DNA of 64,000 nucleotides from an uncultured Adlercreutzia sp. (GCF_958431955.1 NZ_CAUASN010000012.1:1-64000), one strand, 5' to 3'. Shown: positions 1 through 9,574, counted from the stretch's first letter. Numbers and translations: made by a program. Notes: a model not told the origin generated them from the sequence alone.

Positions 1-1046
1 TCAACGGCGTGAAGTACTACTTCGACCCCTCCACGGCCATGAGCCTGCGCTGGAGCCAGAAGCTGGGCGGGTCCTGGTACTACTTCGACTCCGACTCGAA
101 GATGGTCAAGGGCTGGGTCACCTGGAAGAACGGCACCAAGAGCTTCTTCGACTGGGACGGCCGCGCCCTCACCGGCTGGCGCAGCTTCAACGGCGTGAAG
201 TACTACTTCGACCCCTCCACGGCCATGAGCCTGCGCTGGAGTCAGAAGCTGGGCGGCCGCTGGTACTACTTCAACTCCTCCTCGCAGATGGTGAAGGGGA
301 TCGTCACCTGGAAGGACGGCACTAAGAGCTACTACGATGCCCAGGGCCGCGAGACGGGCGGCTGGGTGCAGTCGGGCGGCGCCTGGTACTACTTCGATTG
401 GTCGGACGGGAAGGCTGTCCGCTGGCACCAGAAGATCGGCAGCCACTGGTACTACTTCGACGAGGACTACCAGATGCACACCGGCTGGCTGAAGTGGAAC
501 GGCGTGCAGAAGTGGTCGTACTTCTACAGCAGCGGCCGTCAAGCCTTCGGCACGCAGGTGATCGGCGGCTATCGCTACACCTTCGATAGCAACGGCGAGA
601 CGAGCACGAAGCCCGTTGTGCTCCCGGCCGGCCAGCTGGCCATGTGGAACAAGGCGCAGAACTACTACAGCAACACCAACTACATCATCTTGGTGAACAG
701 CAGCACCCACAAGGTAGGCGTCTTCAAGGGCAGCAGCTACAACTGGGAGCCGGTGTGGTATTGGGACTGCACCACCGGCGCCCCGGGCTCTCCCACGGTG
801 AAGGGCACCTACACGGTGGGCTCGCGCGGGAAATCCTTCGGCTCGGGCTACACCTGCTGGTACTGGACCCAGTTCTACGGCAACTACCTGTTCCACTCGG
901 TGCTCTACCAGCCGGGCAGCATGTCCCGCATTCAGGACGGCCGCTTGGGCATCTCGGCCTCCCACGGGTGCGTGCGCCTCGATATAGAATGTGCGCGGTG
1001 GATCTACAACAACATCCCCCGCGGCACGCGCGTGGTATCCTATTAG
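1..1046 (+). CDS. L,D-transpeptidase with cell-wall-binding repeats (5' partial)
   Basis: The reading frame is open at the window edge (first full codon at base 3), so the N-terminus and any signal peptide are missing. The visible part has about four YG-type wall-binding repeats rich in WYYFD, GWVTW and GVKYYFD, then a YkuD-type L,D-transpeptidase domain from about base 640. The active-site motif is SHGCVRL, with the Cys codon at 969-971, and an upstream YLFHS supplies a likely conserved His. Family knowledge: such enzymes act outside the membrane and make 3-3 peptidoglycan cross-links or attach proteins to peptidoglycan. The repeats should hold the enzyme to the wall. The repeat at bases 1-70 recurs almost identically 186 bases later. 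The same repeat type occurs in the protease at 5389-8241. Function is confident; substrate is not. Confidence 0.9.
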   Translation, partial: NGVKYYFDPSTAMSLRWSQKLGGSWYYFDSDSKMVKGWVTWKNGTKSFFDWDGRALTGWRSFNGVKYYFDPSTAMSLRWSQKLGGRWYYFNSSSQMVKGIVTWKDGTKSYYDAQGRETGGWVQSGGAWYYFDWSDGKAVRWHQKIGSHWYYFDEDYQMHTGWLKWNGVQKWSYFYSSGRQAFGTQVIGGYRYTFDSNGETSTKPVVLPAGQLAMWNKAQNYYSNTNYIILVNSSTHKVGVFKGSSYNWEPVWYWDCTTGAPGSPTVKGTYTVGSRGKSFGSGYTCWYWTQFYGNYLFHSVLYQPGSMSRIQDGRLGISASHGCVRLDIECARWIYNNIPRGTRVVSY

Positions 1047-1078
1047 AGGTTTTCCCGCACAGAAGTTGTAACAGTTTT

Positions 1079-1109
1079 CCGGGAGATCGGCGACGGTCTC
1101 CCGGTTTTT
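1079..1109 (+). terminator. Intrinsic terminator after the L,D-transpeptidase
   Basis: A perfect 8-bp stem (CCGGGAGA at 1079-1086 with TCTCCCGG at 1097-1104) has a 10-base loop and is followed directly by five T. It lies 33 bases after the stop codon. The T run overlaps a possible TTG start of the next frame, which argues for a later start of that gene. Confidence 0.85.
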
Positions 1110-1137
1110 GTTGAGCGGGCGCATCGGCGCCCGGGGA

Positions 1138-4050
1138 ATGGATGGGCCTATGGACACGCGCTCGGCAACAGATTCCCGCGCAGTCGCCGGCGTGCCTTTC
1201 GCGCGGCCGCTTGCAGAGACGAGGGGCAAGGGGCGCTACGCCCTTGTGCTTCTGGTGGCATGCGCGGTTGCCTTCCTCGGCGTCGTGCTCATGCTGGCGC
1301 TGCGGGATCGCTCCCTCATTTGGGAGACCGACGGGCGCCTGCTGTACCTCCCCTTCATGATCGCCGAGGGGGAGTGGATCCGGGGCATCGCCGCATCCCT
1401 GCTCGCGGGATCCCCCTCGGTGCCCGTCTACTCGTTCGACCTTGGGTTCGGAGCCGATTGGCTCATAACCGCCTCGGGCAACTCCAACGAGCCCTTGAAC
1501 CTGCTCGCCGCGCTGTGCCCGCGCGAGTTCTCCGAGTATTTCTACGCCTTCCTCGTGTTCTTGCGCTTCTACCTGGCCGCGCTGACGTTCTCGCTGTACT
1601 GCTTCAGCCGCGGCAAGGGGAAGGGGGCCACCCTGGTGGGGGCGCTCTGCTACGGGCTGTGCGGCTACGTGGTGCTCTGGGGTGTGCTGCGCCATCCGAA
1701 CTTCATCGACTTCGCCGTGCTGCTCCCCTTGGTCTTCATGGGCGCCGACAAGCTGTTTGCGCGCAAGAACCCGCTGCTGTTCGTCCTGGCCATGGCGGGC
1801 ATCTTCGTCTACTCCATCTACTTCGCCTACATGGCTTGCATCTTTTTGCTCTTCTACTGCCTCATAACGTACTTCGCCTACCCGCGTGCCCGCTCGGCCG
1901 GGGATTTCCTCTTGCTGGCAGGGAAGTTCGCCCTGGGTCTTGTCGTCGCGTTCGCGTTGGTCGGCTTCTCGACGGTGCCGATGTTTCTGACGCTGACCTC
2001 CATGGGGCGGGTGGGCATCGTGCGTGACATCGCGTTCTTCCAGACCCCGGACTTCTATGCGAGCTTCGCCGCCGTGCTGCTGGGCGACCATACGGCCCAG
2101 AACGCCTCGGTGCTCGGGGCGGTGCCCGTCATCGCCATGCTCGCCCTGGCCGTGGCCGGCTCTGCGATCGATCGGTACGAGCGCCGCGCGTGGGGAGCGG
2201 GGATAGCCCTGTGCCTTGCCGGCGCGATGCTCGCGAAGGTGGGTTCCCTCATGAACGGTTTCGGGTATCCCACCGACCGGTGGGAGCTTATCCTCGGCTT
2301 CTGCGCGGCCTACGCCGTCGTCCTGCTCGTGCCCGCCGTCACGCGGCTCACGGCGCGGCAGTGGGGGGCGCTCGCCGTTCTCGCGGGGGCGGTGGGAGCT
2401 TGGGCGCTCTGGTACGCCGTGGGCGAGCGCACGCTGCTCGGCTTCGCCGTGGTTGCCATGTTCGCCGTCGTGTTCGCGGCGCTCGCCGGGTGGGCGGCGT
2501 GGCACCGCCGCGTCCGGGCGAGGTCGGGGAAGATGCCCCGGCTGCTGCGGCCGCAGGCGCTCTGCGTCCTGCTGGCCCTGGCCGTCGTCGTGAACGCGGC
2601 GGGACAGACGGGTATATTCCTCAGTTCTCAGGGCAGCTTGTACTACAAGGAGTTCCTCCGCGCCGATCACGGCCTGAGCACGCGCGAGCAGCTCGATTTG
2701 GCCCCGGCCCTGGATGAGGTCGACGACGCCTACCGCATCAACCGCACCGACACCACCTACGGCCGCAACGGCAGCTTCGTCCACGGCTACAAGGGCTTCG
2801 ACTTCTACTCGAGCTTCTACAACCAGGTCGTCGACGACTTCCGCCAGTCCCTCGGGTTGTCCGACGATGTGAAGAGCACCATGTTCGACGGCACCGAGCA
2901 GCGCGCCGCTCTGGACTACGTGCTGGGGGCCAGGTACTACATCTCGTCCTCCGAGGCGGCCGACCTCGTGCCGGAGGGCTACGAGAAGGTGGCTGATCTG
3001 GGGGAGGCCCACAACGGACTCTCCTACGCCCTCTACGAGACCGACCGAGCGCTTCCCGTGGCGTTTACGTACGAGACGGCGGTTCCCCAATCGGTCTACG
3101 ACGACCTCAACCTCGTCGAGCGCCAGGAGCTCATGACGCGCGCCCTCGTGCTCGGCATCGATCGAGAGCTTGCCGGCGCACCCGAGCTCGAGACCGAAAG
3201 CGAGGCGCCGAGCGTGGTCAGCGCCGACGGCGCGTGCGTTCAGGACGGGCGCATCATCGCGACGAAGAGGGACGCCTCGGTGACCCTCGCCTTCGACGGC
3301 CGCCCCGACTGCGAGACCTACCTGTGCTTCGAGGGATTCCGTTTCGCCTCCTTGCCTGCCGCCGACGCCGATCTTCTGGCGGGCGACCCGGAGCTTGCCG
3401 TCGAATCGCTGCCCGGGGATCCCGGCTTCGTCCCGGGGCGCACGGCTTGGGTCTCCGTTACGGGGGAGGCGCGTGACGACTCCTTCGAGATGGTGACGAG
3501 CGCGAGCCCTAAGTACGCGGGCAAAGAGGACTGGGCGGTGAATGCGGGCTACAGCGCCGAGCCTCAGACCGCCCTGACCGTGACGCTGAGCGCCGTGGGG
3601 GTCTACGAGTACGACGAGCTGTATGTGGCGACCCAGCCGCAGCAGGCTGTTCTCGACAATACGGCTCAGCTCCAGCGGGAGAATGCAGCGACGATCACGT
3701 TCGGCGACAACGCCATGGAGGTGCATGTGGATGCCTCCGATCATGCCGATGGGGAGGGAAATGGGGAAAATTCCCGCTACGTATTCGTGTCCGTTCCCTA
3801 TTCGGCGGGATGGAGTGCTACGATAGACGGGCAACCCGCCGACGTGTTGAGGGCGAACGTGGGGTTCATGGCCGTGGAGGTGGACGATGCGGCCCATGAT
3901 GTCTCGTTCTCCTATATGATGCCGGGACTGCTGCCGGGCTTTGGGTGCACGGGCGTCGCCTTGGGGGCGCTCGTGGCCTACGAGGTGTGGCGCAGCCGGC
4001 GACGGACGGCGGTGCGCGAGGACGTATCTGAGAAGGAGCTTGTCCGATGA
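1138..4050 (+). CDS. YfhO-family polytopic membrane protein
   Basis: About 970 residues. The N-terminal half holds many hydrophobic segments (for example around residues 20-40, 130-160, 180-215 and 220-250), and the region after the first segment (SLIWETDGRLLY, then FDLGFGADW) is typical of the YfhO family. A long soluble region of about 430 residues follows, and one last membrane segment lies near the C-terminus. YfhO-like proteins resemble GT-C glycosyltransferases and are linked to decoration of wall polymers or lipid-linked sugars; the sugar here is unknown. A TTG at 1108 is in frame but sits in the terminator of the previous gene, so ATG 1138 or ATG 1150 is more likely. Its stop overlaps the start of the aminotransferase (ATGA), which implies translational coupling and a shared role in surface glycan assembly. 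Confidence 0.8.
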   Translation: MDGPMDTRSATDSRAVAGVPFARPLAETRGKGRYALVLLVACAVAFLGVVLMLALRDRSLIWETDGRLLYLPFMIAEGEWIRGIAASLLAGSPSVPVYSFDLGFGADWLITASGNSNEPLNLLAALCPREFSEYFYAFLVFLRFYLAALTFSLYCFSRGKGKGATLVGALCYGLCGYVVLWGVLRHPNFIDFAVLLPLVFMGADKLFARKNPLLFVLAMAGIFVYSIYFAYMACIFLLFYCLITYFAYPRARSAGDFLLLAGKFALGLVVAFALVGFSTVPMFLTLTSMGRVGIVRDIAFFQTPDFYASFAAVLLGDHTAQNASVLGAVPVIAMLALAVAGSAIDRYERRAWGAGIALCLAGAMLAKVGSLMNGFGYPTDRWELILGFCAAYAVVLLVPAVTRLTARQWGALAVLAGAVGAWALWYAVGERTLLGFAVVAMFAVVFAALAGWAAWHRRVRARSGKMPRLLRPQALCVLLALAVVVNAAGQTGIFLSSQGSLYYKEFLRADHGLSTREQLDLAPALDEVDDAYRINRTDTTYGRNGSFVHGYKGFDFYSSFYNQVVDDFRQSLGLSDDVKSTMFDGTEQRAALDYVLGARYYISSSEAADLVPEGYEKVADLGEAHNGLSYALYETDRALPVAFTYETAVPQSVYDDLNLVERQELMTRALVLGIDRELAGAPELETESEAPSVVSADGACVQDGRIIATKRDASVTLAFDGRPDCETYLCFEGFRFASLPAADADLLAGDPELAVESLPGDPGFVPGRTAWVSVTGEARDDSFEMVTSASPKYAGKEDWAVNAGYSAEPQTALTVTLSAVGVYEYDELYVATQPQQAVLDNTAQLQRENAATITFGDNAMEVHVDASDHADGEGNGENSRYVFVSVPYSAGWSATIDGQPADVLRANVGFMAVEVDDAAHDVSFSYMMPGLLPGFGCTGVALGALVAYEVWRSRRRTAVREDVSEKELVR

Positions 4051-5177
4051 TCGACTTCAATGTTCCCCCCTGCGTGGGCACCGAGATGGAGTATGTGCGC
4101 CAGGCGGCCGAGGAGAACCACAAGATATGCGGCGACGGCCCGTTCACCAAGCAGTGCCAGGCGTGGATGGAGGAGCGCTTCGACGCCGACAAAGTGCTGC
4201 TCACCACGAGCGGCACGAGCGCGCTGGAGATGGCGGCCATGCTCTGCGACCTTGAACCGGGCGACGAGGTGATCCTGCCGAGCTTCACCTTCTCGAGCAC
4301 CGCGACGGCCTTCGTGCAGATGGGGGCGACGCTCGTGTTCGTCGATATTCTGCCCGACACGAAGAACATCGACCCGGCAGCCATCGAGGCGGCCATCACC
4401 GACAAGACCCGCGTCATCGTGCCGGTGCACTACGCGGGCGTGGGCTGCGACATGGACGCCATCATGGGCATCGCCCGCCGCCACGGCCTGCTGGTGGTGG
4501 AGGATGCGGCCCAGGGCGTGATGAGCACCTACAAGGGGCGCCCCCTGGGCACCATCGGGGATTTCGGCTGCTATTCCTTCCACGAGACGAAGAACTACTC
4601 CATGGGGGAGGGCGGCGCGGTGCTCGTGAACAATCCCGATTGCCGCGAGCGGGCCGACATCATCCGCGAGAAGGGTACGAACCGCTCGCGTTTTCTGCGC
4701 GGCCAGGTGGACAAGTACACCTGGGTCGACAAGGGGTCGAGCTATCTGCCCTCCGATCTGAACGCGGCTTACCTGTGGGGCCAGCTTCAGGCGGCGGATG
4801 CCATCTACGACGACCGCATGGCCACGTGGCACGCCTATGACGAGGCGTTTCGGCCCTTGGCCGAGACGGGGCTCGTCGAGCTGCCGGTGATACCCGGCGA
4901 TTGCGTGCAGAACGCGCACATGTACTACCTGCTGCTGCCGTCGCTCGAGGAGCGCACGAAGTTCATCGCGTTCCTGAAGGGGCGGGGTGTGCAGGCGTGT
5001 TTCCACTACGTGCCGTTGCACAGCGCGCCGGCAGGAGAGCGTTTCGGCCGCTTTGCCGGCGAAGACGTGCACACCACCTCGGTGAGCGACAGGCTCGTGC
5101 GCCTGCCCATGTACTACGGCATGGAGCCGTCCGACCGCGATGAGGTGATCGAGGCGGTTCGGGCCTACTTCGCCTGA
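4047..5177 (+). CDS. Sugar aminotransferase, WecE/RffA type (DegT/DnrJ/EryC1 family)
   Basis: 376 residues, the same length as E. coli WecE. It is a PLP-dependent aminotransferase of nucleotide-activated keto sugars, most like dTDP-4-amino-4,6-dideoxygalactose transaminase. Visible motifs are TTSGTSALEMAA and PSFTFSSTA near the N-terminus, VVEDAAQG for the PLP-ring Asp, and SFHETKNYSMGEGGA with the Schiff-base Lys at residue 182. The start overlaps the stop of the YfhO-like gene by four bases. The pair probably supplies an amino-deoxy sugar for an envelope glycan. Exact sugar and acceptor cannot be read from the sequence; the related FdtB/QdtB 3-aminotransferases are the alternative. Confidence 0.85.
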   Translation: MIDFNVPPCVGTEMEYVRQAAEENHKICGDGPFTKQCQAWMEERFDADKVLLTTSGTSALEMAAMLCDLEPGDEVILPSFTFSSTATAFVQMGATLVFVDILPDTKNIDPAAIEAAITDKTRVIVPVHYAGVGCDMDAIMGIARRHGLLVVEDAAQGVMSTYKGRPLGTIGDFGCYSFHETKNYSMGEGGAVLVNNPDCRERADIIREKGTNRSRFLRGQVDKYTWVDKGSSYLPSDLNAAYLWGQLQAADAIYDDRMATWHAYDEAFRPLAETGLVELPVIPGDCVQNAHMYYLLLPSLEERTKFIAFLKGRGVQACFHYVPLHSAPAGERFGRFAGEDVHTTSVSDRLVRLPMYYGMEPSDRDEVIEAVRAYFA

Positions 5178-5266
5178 TTTCGGGCTGTCTGCCCGGATCC
5201 GTCGTTGCTCTCGGGCGTGCCTTGCTCGCGGCGGCTTTGTGCCGTTGGCGATGCTCAAAGGCGTTT

Positions 5267-5302
5267 TTGACGTTGTGGGTCGCAGCGTAAATAAAGTAGA
5301 AT
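5267..5302 (+). promoter_or_regulatory. Possible promoter of the surface protease
   Basis: TTGACG at 5267-5272 is a good -35 box. An AT-rich stretch follows with several possible -10 hexamers (AATAAA at 5290-5295 with 17-base spacing, or TAGAAT at 5297-5302 with a long spacer). The exact -10 is unclear. Confidence 0.35.
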
Positions 5303-5388
5303 AGGACGCATCGAGAGAAGGAGCCCGCACGGGTTTGGCAGTGGTTTTGCCGCTATTGCGGGCCGGGGAAGGCGAAGGAGAGCGTCCT

Positions 5389-8241
5389 ATGGAACGAGCG
5401 TGGATGAGAGGGGCGTTGCCGCAGGGTGCCCGTCGGGGACTGTCGTGCCTGCTGGCCCTGACGCTGGCGGTCGGCGGCGTGGCGATTGGCCCTCGCACGG
5501 CGGTTGCCGACGAGCCGGAGGGGGCTCCTGCCGAGCAGCCGGCTGAGGCGGGGGAGGAGACCGGCATTTTCGATGACGCGGCCTCGCCGGCCGCCGAGCC
5601 TGCTGCGACCGAGGGCGATGCTGCTGGTGGCAGCGCGGCGGCGGAACCGCTTGCGGCTGAGGAACCCGCGGCGGTCTCCGAGGATGAGGAGGCCGAGGTT
5701 CCTGCCGCTGAAGAGGATACGATCGCCGTCCCCGAGACTGTCGCGCCCGCAGCAGTCGATGGCGATGAGCCTGGGGAGATCGTCGTCGTGTTCGAGAAGG
5801 GCACCACGACAGCGCAGCAGAACGGCGTCGTGCGGCTGCTCGGCGCGCCGGGCGGCGAGACGGTTGCCTTCGATCTGGGCGATGTGACCCTCGTCGAGGT
5901 GGCCGACGGTATGACCGCCGAGGCCGCTGCCGAGGTGGCCGAGGAGAGCGACGGCGTCAAGTACGCGGTGCCGAACTACAGCGCCGAGCTCTTCGACAAG
6001 GCCATGGCCGAATCGGCGGCGAACGCCGAGTCCCTCGCCGCTACCGTGAAGGATCCCTATGCCGCCGACCAGTGGTATCTCGACGCCGTCGGGGCCGCCG
6101 GCGCGTGGAGCGCCATTCCCAACCGGGGAAGCGCCGCGCCGGTGAAGGTGGCCGTGCTCGATACGGGCGCGTCGGTGAGCCACCCCGACCTGTCGGGAAC
6201 CCTCAACCGCACGCAGAGCAAGGAAGTCGTGTGGACGAGCCGCTACAGCCGTTTCGCGCTCCAGCCGCTGCGCGGCGACGGCTACACCAACGGCAGCAGC
6301 TCCATTCAGGTGGCCAGTACCCACGGCACCCATGTGGCGGGCATCATCGGCGCCCAGGCGAACAGCATCGGCGTCCTCGGCGTGGCGAGCGGCGGCGCGA
6401 CCGCCAACGCGAACAAGCTCGTGGACGTGGTGGCCGTCGACATCTTCTCCGAGAACGTGATGACGGATGAGGGCCTGCAGCCCAATGCCACCCTCTACGA
6501 CGTGGTCGTGGGCCTCGACCACGCGCGCGACACCGGCTGCTCGGTGGTGAACATGAGCCTCGGCTTCATCGAGAGCAACCGCAGCCTCGTCGACTTCATG
6601 AACGAGGTGTGCACCGAGCTCGCCGATGGCTCCGACATGGTCATCGTGTGCGCAGCGGGCAACGAGAGCACGTCGGCGGCCACCTATCCCGCCGCCTGTG
6701 ACGACGCCATCGGGGTCATCAGCGTGAACGAGAGCCTGACGCGCTCCTCCTTCTCCAACTACGGCGCCTGGTGCGACATCTCCGCCCCCGGCTCGAACAT
6801 CCTGAGCACCATTGTGGAGGCGGACAAGGTCACCAACGGCTACGGCTACCTGAGCGGCACCTCCATGGCCAGCCCCGTGGTGGCCGCCACGGCCGCCATG
6901 GTGCGGGCCGCGCGCCCCGAGCTGACGGCCGCCGAGGTGCGCTCGGTGCTGTGCTCGACGGCCCAGGACGTGGGTGCGAAGGGCAAGGACGCCCAGACGG
7001 GCTACGGCGTCGTCAACGCCGCGAAGGCGGTTGCCGCGGCGCGCGACATGAAGCTTTCCGGATGGCGCACCGTCCGGGGGAGCACTTACTACTACGGCAC
7101 GAACGGCCAGGCGGTGAAGGGCAGCCAGAAGATTGGCGGCTCGTGGTACTACTTCGACAGCACGGGCGCCATGCAGACCGGCTGGCTCACCTGGTCCGAC
7201 GGCACCAAGAGCTATTTCGATTGGGACGGGAAGGCCCTTCTCGGCTGGAGAAGCTTCAGCGGTGTGAAGTACTACTTCGACCCGTCCACTGGCAAGAGCC
7301 TGCGCTGGAGTCAGAAGATCGGCGGCTCCTGGTACTACTTCGACGGCAAGAGCGTCATGCAGAAGGGCTGGGTCACCTGGAAGGACGGCACCAAGAGCTA
7401 CTTCCATCCCGACTCCTCGGGGCACGCGGCCGCCCTCCTCGGCTGGCGCAGCTTCAGCGGCGTGAAGTACTACTTCGATCCGGCCACCGGCATCTCGAAG
7501 CGCTGGAGCCAGAAGATAGGCGGCCAGTGGTACTACTTTGACTCCTCCTCGCGCATGAAGACCGGGTGGATCACCTGGTCGAACGGATCGAAGAGCTACT
7601 TCGACTGGGACGGCCATGCTCTCACCGGCTGGCGCAGCTTCAGCGGCGTGAAGTATTATTTCGACCCCGCCACGGCCATGAGCCTGCGCTGGAGCCAGAA
7701 GATCAATGGAAAGTGGTACTACTTCGACTCGTCCTCACGTATGCAGAAGGGCTGGATCACCTGGAAGGACGGCACCAAGAGCTACTTCCACCCCGACTCA
7801 TCGGGCCATGCGGCCGCCCTCACCGGCTGGCGCAGCTTCAGCGGCGTGAAGTACTATTTCGACACATCCACCGGCATCTCCAAGCGCTGGAGCCAGACCA
7901 TCGGCGGTTATTGGTACTACTTCGATTCCGCCTCTCGTATGAAAAAGGGATGGGTGACCTGGAACGATGGCAAGAAGAGCTACTTCGACGCCAACGGCCG
8001 TGCGGTGACCGGGTGGCAGACCATCGGCGGCAAGCGCTACTATTTCGATCCCGCTACCTACAAGACCTCCGGCCCGGTCAGCCAGCAGACGCCGAGCGTG
8101 GCGCGCACGGTGTACTGGGTCGCCTCGGGCGAGGTATACCACACGACGAAGGACTGCGTCTCCCTCAAGCGCTCCAAGAACATTCTGAGCGGCACGATCG
8201 CCCAGTCGGGAAAGAAGCGCGTGTGCAGCAACTGCGGATAG
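5389..8241 (+). CDS. Secreted subtilisin-like (S8) protease with wall-binding repeats
   Basis: About 950 residues from ATG 5389, which is preceded by AAGGAG at good spacing; an upstream TTG at 5335 is less likely. Order of parts: a signal peptide ending near AVADEP; an acidic Ala/Glu-rich stretch; an I9-like propeptide (about residues 125-200); the S8 catalytic domain with Asp258 (VLDTGAS), His312 (THGTHVAG) and Ser492 (SGTSMASP); then YG-type wall-binding repeats from about residue 557 to 905. It ends in a short Cys-containing tail (YHTTKDC...KRVCSNCG). It should be exported and held at the cell wall, where it may process surface or host proteins. The repeats match those of the L,D-transpeptidase at the left edge, so the two proteins probably bind the same ligand. 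Confidence 0.93.
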   Translation: MERAWMRGALPQGARRGLSCLLALTLAVGGVAIGPRTAVADEPEGAPAEQPAEAGEETGIFDDAASPAAEPAATEGDAAGGSAAAEPLAAEEPAAVSEDEEAEVPAAEEDTIAVPETVAPAAVDGDEPGEIVVVFEKGTTTAQQNGVVRLLGAPGGETVAFDLGDVTLVEVADGMTAEAAAEVAEESDGVKYAVPNYSAELFDKAMAESAANAESLAATVKDPYAADQWYLDAVGAAGAWSAIPNRGSAAPVKVAVLDTGASVSHPDLSGTLNRTQSKEVVWTSRYSRFALQPLRGDGYTNGSSSIQVASTHGTHVAGIIGAQANSIGVLGVASGGATANANKLVDVVAVDIFSENVMTDEGLQPNATLYDVVVGLDHARDTGCSVVNMSLGFIESNRSLVDFMNEVCTELADGSDMVIVCAAGNESTSAATYPAACDDAIGVISVNESLTRSSFSNYGAWCDISAPGSNILSTIVEADKVTNGYGYLSGTSMASPVVAATAAMVRAARPELTAAEVRSVLCSTAQDVGAKGKDAQTGYGVVNAAKAVAAARDMKLSGWRTVRGSTYYYGTNGQAVKGSQKIGGSWYYFDSTGAMQTGWLTWSDGTKSYFDWDGKALLGWRSFSGVKYYFDPSTGKSLRWSQKIGGSWYYFDGKSVMQKGWVTWKDGTKSYFHPDSSGHAAALLGWRSFSGVKYYFDPATGISKRWSQKIGGQWYYFDSSSRMKTGWITWSNGSKSYFDWDGHALTGWRSFSGVKYYFDPATAMSLRWSQKINGKWYYFDSSSRMQKGWITWKDGTKSYFHPDSSGHAAALTGWRSFSGVKYYFDTSTGISKRWSQTIGGYWYYFDSASRMKKGWVTWNDGKKSYFDANGRAVTGWQTIGGKRYYFDPATYKTSGPVSQQTPSVARTVYWVASGEVYHTTKDCVSLKRSKNILSGTIAQSGKKRVCSNCG

Positions 8242-8278
8242 CCGGCTAGCCGCAGCGCCCGCGATTTGGGCGCATGAG

Positions 8279-9394
8279 CTAGGACGAGCGGGTGCCTGGT
8301 TGGCCGATGTCGGCGAGCCAGGCGCCCGCTTTCTGTATTTGAGGGCCCCAGGAGCGCTCGAGCCAGCGGAAAAGCGGGCGCTCCAGCAGCGCGATGCGGG
8401 CCAGGTCGACGGCGCTTCCAATCGCGTACACCGCGACACCCGAGAGGATTCCCGCAGCGAGGATGGCCGCCGGTCCCAGCGGGTACACCCAGGCGAGGTG
8501 CGGCCACAGCCACGCGCGCATGATGGGGTTGTCGTGGATGAGGTACACGCCCAGCGCCGTCTTCGCCAGCGTGTTCACCCAGGGCACGCACGGCATCTCC
8601 CAAGTGGCGAAGACGCGGAAGAGGCCGATTGCCGCGAAGAAGGTGGGCACCATGTACTGCCAGATGAGGTAGTCGGGTTGGACGGATCCGAAGCCATGGG
8701 CGCGGGCGGCCCAGCCGACGAGCGCCATGAAGGCCCAAACGACGAGCACGCAGCCGGCGAAGGTGCGCGCTGCTCCCCAGCGTTCGACGATGCGCGTCGG
8801 GTCGAGGGCGCACTGCGGCCGCGCGCCGCCGTCGCGCTGCTCGCGCAGCCAGCCGCCGATCAGGTACAGGTAGAAGAACCACACGAGATCGTTGCCGATG
8901 GGGTTGAAGGCGGTCAGAGTCGGCACAAGCGAGATGGCCACGAATCCCACGGCCGCCAGCCGGCTTTTGCCCGTCGGGCTCAGGTGGCGGTACAGCACGT
9001 TTAGGAAGGGGCTTACCACCATGAGGGCCAGGTAGCAGGTGATAAACCAGTACTCGCCCGAGACGATGGGCATAAGGGCGCGCCGCAGCTTCTCCTCGGT
9101 GACCAGGGCGGGGTCGGCTGCGAGGAAGATGCCCAGCAGGGCGAAGGAGTAGAACCAGGTCTCCAGCACCACGCGCAGCAGCGACGTGAGGCGCGGCCGG
9201 CCGCTCACCATGAAGTAGCCGGTGATGAGCACGAAGCAGTTCACGCCCAACTTGCCTCCGAAACTCAGGCACTCCACGGCGATGTCGGACGCCAGCGGCC
9301 CTTCGGCGGGCCAGCTTCCGTGCACGCTGAAATGGAACATGACGATGAGCACCATGCTCACGATGCGGAGGAGCTCGATGTTGGAACTGCGCAT
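8279..9394 (-). CDS. Acyltransferase family 3 membrane protein (OafA/YrhL type)
   Basis: 371 residues. It begins NIELLRIVSMVLIVMFHF, the usual first segment of acyltransferase-3 proteins with the catalytic His in the FH pair. About ten hydrophobic segments follow, including SGEYWFITCYLALM and LGVYLIHDNP near the C-terminus, the latter a typical family motif. The start ATG at 9394 has AGGAG five bases upstream; a longer frame to 10309 is a shadow of the flavin reductase gene. These enzymes O-acylate (often O-acetylate) surface polysaccharides or lipids from inside the membrane. It lies convergent to the protease and next to the glycan genes, which suits an envelope-modifying role. The acceptor is unknown. 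Confidence 0.88.
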   Translation of the reverse strand: MRSSNIELLRIVSMVLIVMFHFSVHGSWPAEGPLASDIAVECLSFGGKLGVNCFVLITGYFMVSGRPRLTSLLRVVLETWFYSFALLGIFLAADPALVTEEKLRRALMPIVSGEYWFITCYLALMVVSPFLNVLYRHLSPTGKSRLAAVGFVAISLVPTLTAFNPIGNDLVWFFYLYLIGGWLREQRDGGARPQCALDPTRIVERWGAARTFAGCVLVVWAFMALVGWAARAHGFGSVQPDYLIWQYMVPTFFAAIGLFRVFATWEMPCVPWVNTLAKTALGVYLIHDNPIMRAWLWPHLAWVYPLGPAAILAAGILSGVAVYAIGSAVDLARIALLERPLFRWLERSWGPQIQKAGAWLADIGQPGTRSS

Positions 9395-9435
9395 GGGCAC
9401 TCCTTCCCGGGGTCGTCGGCACCGACAACGGATTC

Positions 9436-9465
9436 TTGACGGAACGAGTATAGGGCCCGTAAACG
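9436..9465 (+). promoter_or_regulatory. Divergent promoter region (flavin reductase / acyltransferase)
   Basis: Rightward: TTGACG at 9436-9441, 18-base spacer, TAAACG at 9460-9465. Leftward: TATACT on the minus strand at 9452-9447 would serve the acyltransferase with a leader of about 45 bases. The imperfect inverted pair GTAAACG/CGTTAC spans the rightward -10 and could be an operator. Confidence 0.4.
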
Positions 9466-9574
9466 TGCTACCGTTACCAACGAGGAAGATTTCCCCAGAG
9501 TTAACGGTTCTCGCGCGGCGGAGCCGGGACGCGGACGTGTCGCCGGTTCCTCCTCCGCATGGAAGGAGCATATC

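Noticed and set aside
724..3897. Long open frame on the minus strand (over 1000 codons) opposite the YfhO-like gene
   Set aside because: High GC content removes stop codons from the opposite strand. The translation is low-complexity His/Arg/Gly/Glu with no domain, and no ribosome site fits; the plus-strand gene has clear membrane segments and an operon partner.
7060..8090. CRISPR-like or tandem DNA repeats
   Set aside because: The repetition is protein-coding: YG-type wall-binding units in frame, with variable length and no spacers.
8255..8273. Bidirectional terminator between the protease and the acyltransferase
   Set aside because: Only a 6-bp GCGCCC/GGGCGC stem with no T tract on either strand.
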